Source: an uncultured Bacteroidota bacterium (GTDB lineage: Bacteria; Bacteroidota; Bacteroidia; Chitinophagales; Chitinophagaceae). From it: a DNA stretch of 64,000 nt. The DNA lies in the NCBI GenBank assembly GCA_903874055.1, contig CAIQQR010000130.1, forward strand, positions 22,750 through 86,749, in the 5' to 3' direction. The translations under genes were made by a program, and so were the position numbers. Numbering within the stretch: the first letter of the stretch is position 1; every line of letters begins with the position of its first letter. Under the pieces are notes generated by a model. The model was given only the letters and a program-made list of their open reading frames with translations. It was not told where the DNA came from and searched no databases. Shown here one piece after another: positions 61,169-64,000 of the stretch.

Positions 61169-63925
61169 CTATTCTGGTTCGTATCCTAACATGAAGGTAA
61201 ATCTACCCGCATCTTTAAGTGAATTGGTTCCATTTAATCTATCAATACCAACACCATAATCGAATCCTAACAATCCAAACATAGGTAAGTAAAAACGCAT
61301 ACCTATCCCCACAGAACGACGTAATTCAAATGGATTATAATCTTTCATGCTATACCATCCATTGGCTGCTTCAAAAAATCCTAATGCATAAATGGTGCTA
61401 CTTGCAGCCAAGCTTAATGGATATCTTACTTCCATTGCATACTTGTTGAATATAGTAAAGTGTTGTGTTGCAGTTTGTTGGTCAGGATTCACTTTTGGAT
61501 TAGAGCTTTGGTAAACCGGATAACCTCTTTGTGCAATAATGTCATACCCTAATAATGCAAACTGATTACTTAATCCGGCATCTCCTAATTGGAAACGTTC
61601 AAAAGGTGAAATACTTAAGTCGGTATTATACCTTCCAACAAATCCATACTTTGCTGCAAAACGTAAAACAAATTGTTTGTTATGATCTTCGCCGGCTGGC
61701 TTACCCAAAGGAATATACCACTCACCATTAAAACGCCATTTATGGTATTCTAATAATTCAAATTTATTTTCTCCCGTATTAATACTTGGATCAATTAATG
61801 AATAAGGTGGTGTAAACTGACCGCTTAACAAAAAGGTAGAACCTGTTCTTGGGAACAATGGTTGATCCACTGATGTTCTTTGTAAAGCCAATTTGATATT
61901 GATATTATTTACATTACCATTTTTAAAATTTGGTAAATTGTATGGATCAATTGGATAATTCTTTAAAGTGTAACGTGTAAAGTTTAAACCATAACTAAAA
62001 GAGAAATAGTCATCTGGCCATGCCAATTGTTTACCAAAAGTAACCGTTGCTCCGGTAGTGGAAATGTATTGGTTGTCTGCAGCATTGATATTATAAAGAC
62101 CAGTGGCAGCATCAATAGTTTGTCCATATTTAGTATTAAAAATACTAACCGTTAAAGAATTTCTTTTCACGCCTCCAAACCAAGGTTCAGTAAATGAAGT
62201 ATTGATTGAACGGAATGCTTTACCATTACTTTGAACACGCACACTTAACTTTTGTCCATCTCCCATTGGCAATGGATCCCATGCTGATTTCTTAAATAAG
62301 TTCTTTGAAGAGAAGTTATTAAACGTAACTCCTAAAGTTCCTGTTAACCCAATATATCCTCCCCAACCAGCACTCAACTCTAATTGATCGCTTGATTTTT
62401 CTTCTACACTATAGTTAATATCAACCGTTCCATCTTCAGGATTCGGAACCGGTTCTGGTTTAATCTTTTCTTGATCAAAAAAGTTTAACTGCGCAATTTC
62501 ACGTTGAGAACGAATTAATAAAGTACGACTAAATTTGTCGCCTGGAATGGTTCTAATTTCTCTTCGAATAACAAAGTCCTTTGTTTTTTCGTTTCCAGTA
62601 ATACGCACTGTTTTAATCGTTGCTTGCGGACCTTCTCTTAATCTAATTTCATAATCAATGGTGTCATTATAAACTGCTGTTTCAATTGGATCAACAGCAA
62701 AAAACAAATAACCATCATCTTGGTATAAACCACTAATATCTCCGCCCTCTGCAGTTTGTGTTTTACCTAATTTATTATATAAAACTTCTCTATTATAGGT
62801 AGCTCCTTTTTTAATATTCAAAATGGTAGACAATAATGAATCAGGATATTTGGTATTACCTCTCCAAGTAATATTACCAAAATAATATTTGTGGCCTTCT
62901 TTCACCTGCATATCAATATTCAAGTTGCCGGCTGGATTATGGTATACTGTATCTTTTTCAATAACAGCATCTCTAAAACCTAATGAGTTATAATAGTTCA
63001 ATAAATTATCCTTACTCTCATCATATTTTTTTGGATCATATTTTGAAGAAGAGAAAGTAATTCTTGCATAAGGGTTTAAAATCTTTTTTGTCTTAGTGAA
63101 AGTTAAATAACCGTGCTCTTTAACATACTCTTCTAAAGTATAAGGATTCGTTTTTACAATGACTGGTTTGTCATTGATAGGATACAATGTTAATCTTGAT
63201 TTTTCGTGAATCTCTTTAAGGCTTTTCTTTAATTTACCTTCCTCGATATTATTCCCTCCAAAGTTGATATTGTTAATTCTTACTTTCGGTCCTTTATCAA
63301 CCACGAAGTCTAACAATAAATTATTTTTTCTAGTGGCATCTTTTCTTTCCTTGATGGTCACTTTTACATCCTGAAATCCTTTTTCTGCGTAGTACTTTTT
63401 GATTCCTTCTACTGCAGTAATTTTCATATTTTCAGTTACCACCCTGTTTGGCAATAAACCTGTTTTACCAGATAATTCATCATGGTCAGATTTACGAATA
63501 CCTATAAAATTAAATTTGGATAACCTTGGTCTTTCTACCACATTAATTTCAACATCAATAAAGTTGTCTTGCACATCGGTTAAATAAACACTCACATCGC
63601 TAAAGTAATTTTGATCCATTAATTTATGGATTACTTTAGCAAAGTTGTCGCCACCTGGAATGGTAACTTCATCACCGACATTAAGGGTTGATAATGATAA
63701 TAAAAGGGCTTCATCAAAATTTTGATTACCAACCACTTTAATATTTCTGATCTTATATTTTGTAGGATTCTTTTGATTAAAGATTCCCATTAATTTCACA
63801 TTAATTTGAGACACCGAGTCGCGCGCAGGAGTCACCTGTGCAAAGCCGGTATTTGTCAATAAAACAATGAAAAAGATACCTATAATAAATTGGAGAGATT
63901 TTTGCATCTGCTTGGGGCTAAACAT
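61169..63925 (-). CDS. bamA: Outer membrane protein assembly factor BamA
   Basis: POTRA repeats, C-terminal barrel with RGYP and FGLLGFDYGVGIDR...FMLGYEPE. Confidence 0.95.
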   Translation of the reverse strand: MFSPKQMQKSLQFIIGIFFIVLLTNTGFAQVTPARDSVSQINVKLMGIFNQKNPTKYKIRNIKVVGNQNFDEALLLSLSTLNVGDEVTIPGGDNFAKVIHKLMDQNYFSDVSVYLTDVQDNFIDVEINVVERPRLSKFNFIGIRKSDHDELSGKTGLLPNRVVTENMKITAVEGIKKYYAEKGFQDVKVTIKERKDATRKNNLLLDFVVDKGPKVRINNINFGGNNIEEGKLKKSLKEIHEKSRLTLYPINDKPVIVKTNPYTLEEYVKEHGYLTFTKTKKILNPYARITFSSSKYDPKKYDESKDNLLNYYNSLGFRDAVIEKDTVYHNPAGNLNIDMQVKEGHKYYFGNITWRGNTKYPDSLLSTILNIKKGATYNREVLYNKLGKTQTAEGGDISGLYQDDGYLFFAVDPIETAVYNDTIDYEIRLREGPQATIKTVRITGNEKTKDFVIRREIRTIPGDKFSRTLLIRSQREIAQLNFFDQEKIKPEPVPNPEDGTVDINYSVEEKSSDQLELSAGWGGYIGLTGTLGVTFNNFSSKNLFKKSAWDPLPMGDGQKLSVRVQSNGKAFRSINTSFTEPWFGGVKRNSLTVSIFNTKYGQTIDAATGLYNINAADNQYISTTGATVTFGKQLAWPDDYFSFSYGLNFTRYTLKNYPIDPYNLPNFKNGNVNNINIKLALQRTSVDQPLFPRTGSTFLLSGQFTPPYSLIDPSINTGENKFELLEYHKWRFNGEWYIPLGKPAGEDHNKQFVLRFAAKYGFVGRYNTDLSISPFERFQLGDAGLSNQFALLGYDIIAQRGYPVYQSSNPKVNPDQQTATQHFTIFNKYAMEVRYPLSLAASSTIYALGFFEAANGWYSMKDYNPFELRRSVGIGMRFYLPMFGLLGFDYGVGIDRLNGTNSLKDAGRFTFMLGYEPE

Positions 63926-64000
63926 TTAGGTTTTAAAAGTGTCGCAAATTACTCGTAATATTTCAAAGTCTTTGTTAAAAAACAAAATAAAATATATTAT

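Noticed and set aside
1-64000. CRISPR arrays, tRNA/rRNA genes, prophage or transposase genes, defence systems
   Set aside because: No direct-repeat arrays, cloverleaf-like sequences or hallmark proteins were seen by reading; tRNAscan/CRISPR software was not run

Overview
AT-rich Bacteroidota chromosome segment, probably Chitinophagaceae-like. It is mostly ordinary core-genome content: M16 peptidases, mqnC, an ECF sigma/anti-sigma/OMP trio, serS, gcvH, kup, recR, a split metH, xth, HU, bTHX, coaX, lptC, rpiB, psd/cdsA, dusB, sod, rnpA/rpmH/yidD, murI, Skp/OmpH pair, bamA. One accessory catabolic region (about 46.1-56.7 kb) encodes a GMC dehydrogenase, its small subunit, a cytochrome c, TIM-barrel isomerases, Gfo/Idh oxidoreductases and a DUF1080 hydrolase, consistent with oxidative (3-keto) glycoside breakdown. 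I see no CRISPR, prophage, transposase, rRNA or tRNA. The best hidden signal is the leader of split metH (about 17214-17348). It folds by hand into an H-type pseudoknot matching SAM-II riboswitch architecture: 6-bp P1, and an 11-bp P2 interrupted by one bulged U. It sits just downstream of a TTTG-N20-TAATTTTG promoter and overlaps a mutually exclusive 9-bp stem. Other signals: a perfect 13-bp-arm inverted repeat upstream of padR, an 82-nt composite hairpin with a GC-rich core before sod, a 16-bp-arm inverted repeat upstream of kup, and a deoxyhypusine-synthase-like protein that appears to lack the catalytic lysine. All structural claims are by eye; no searches or folding programs were run.
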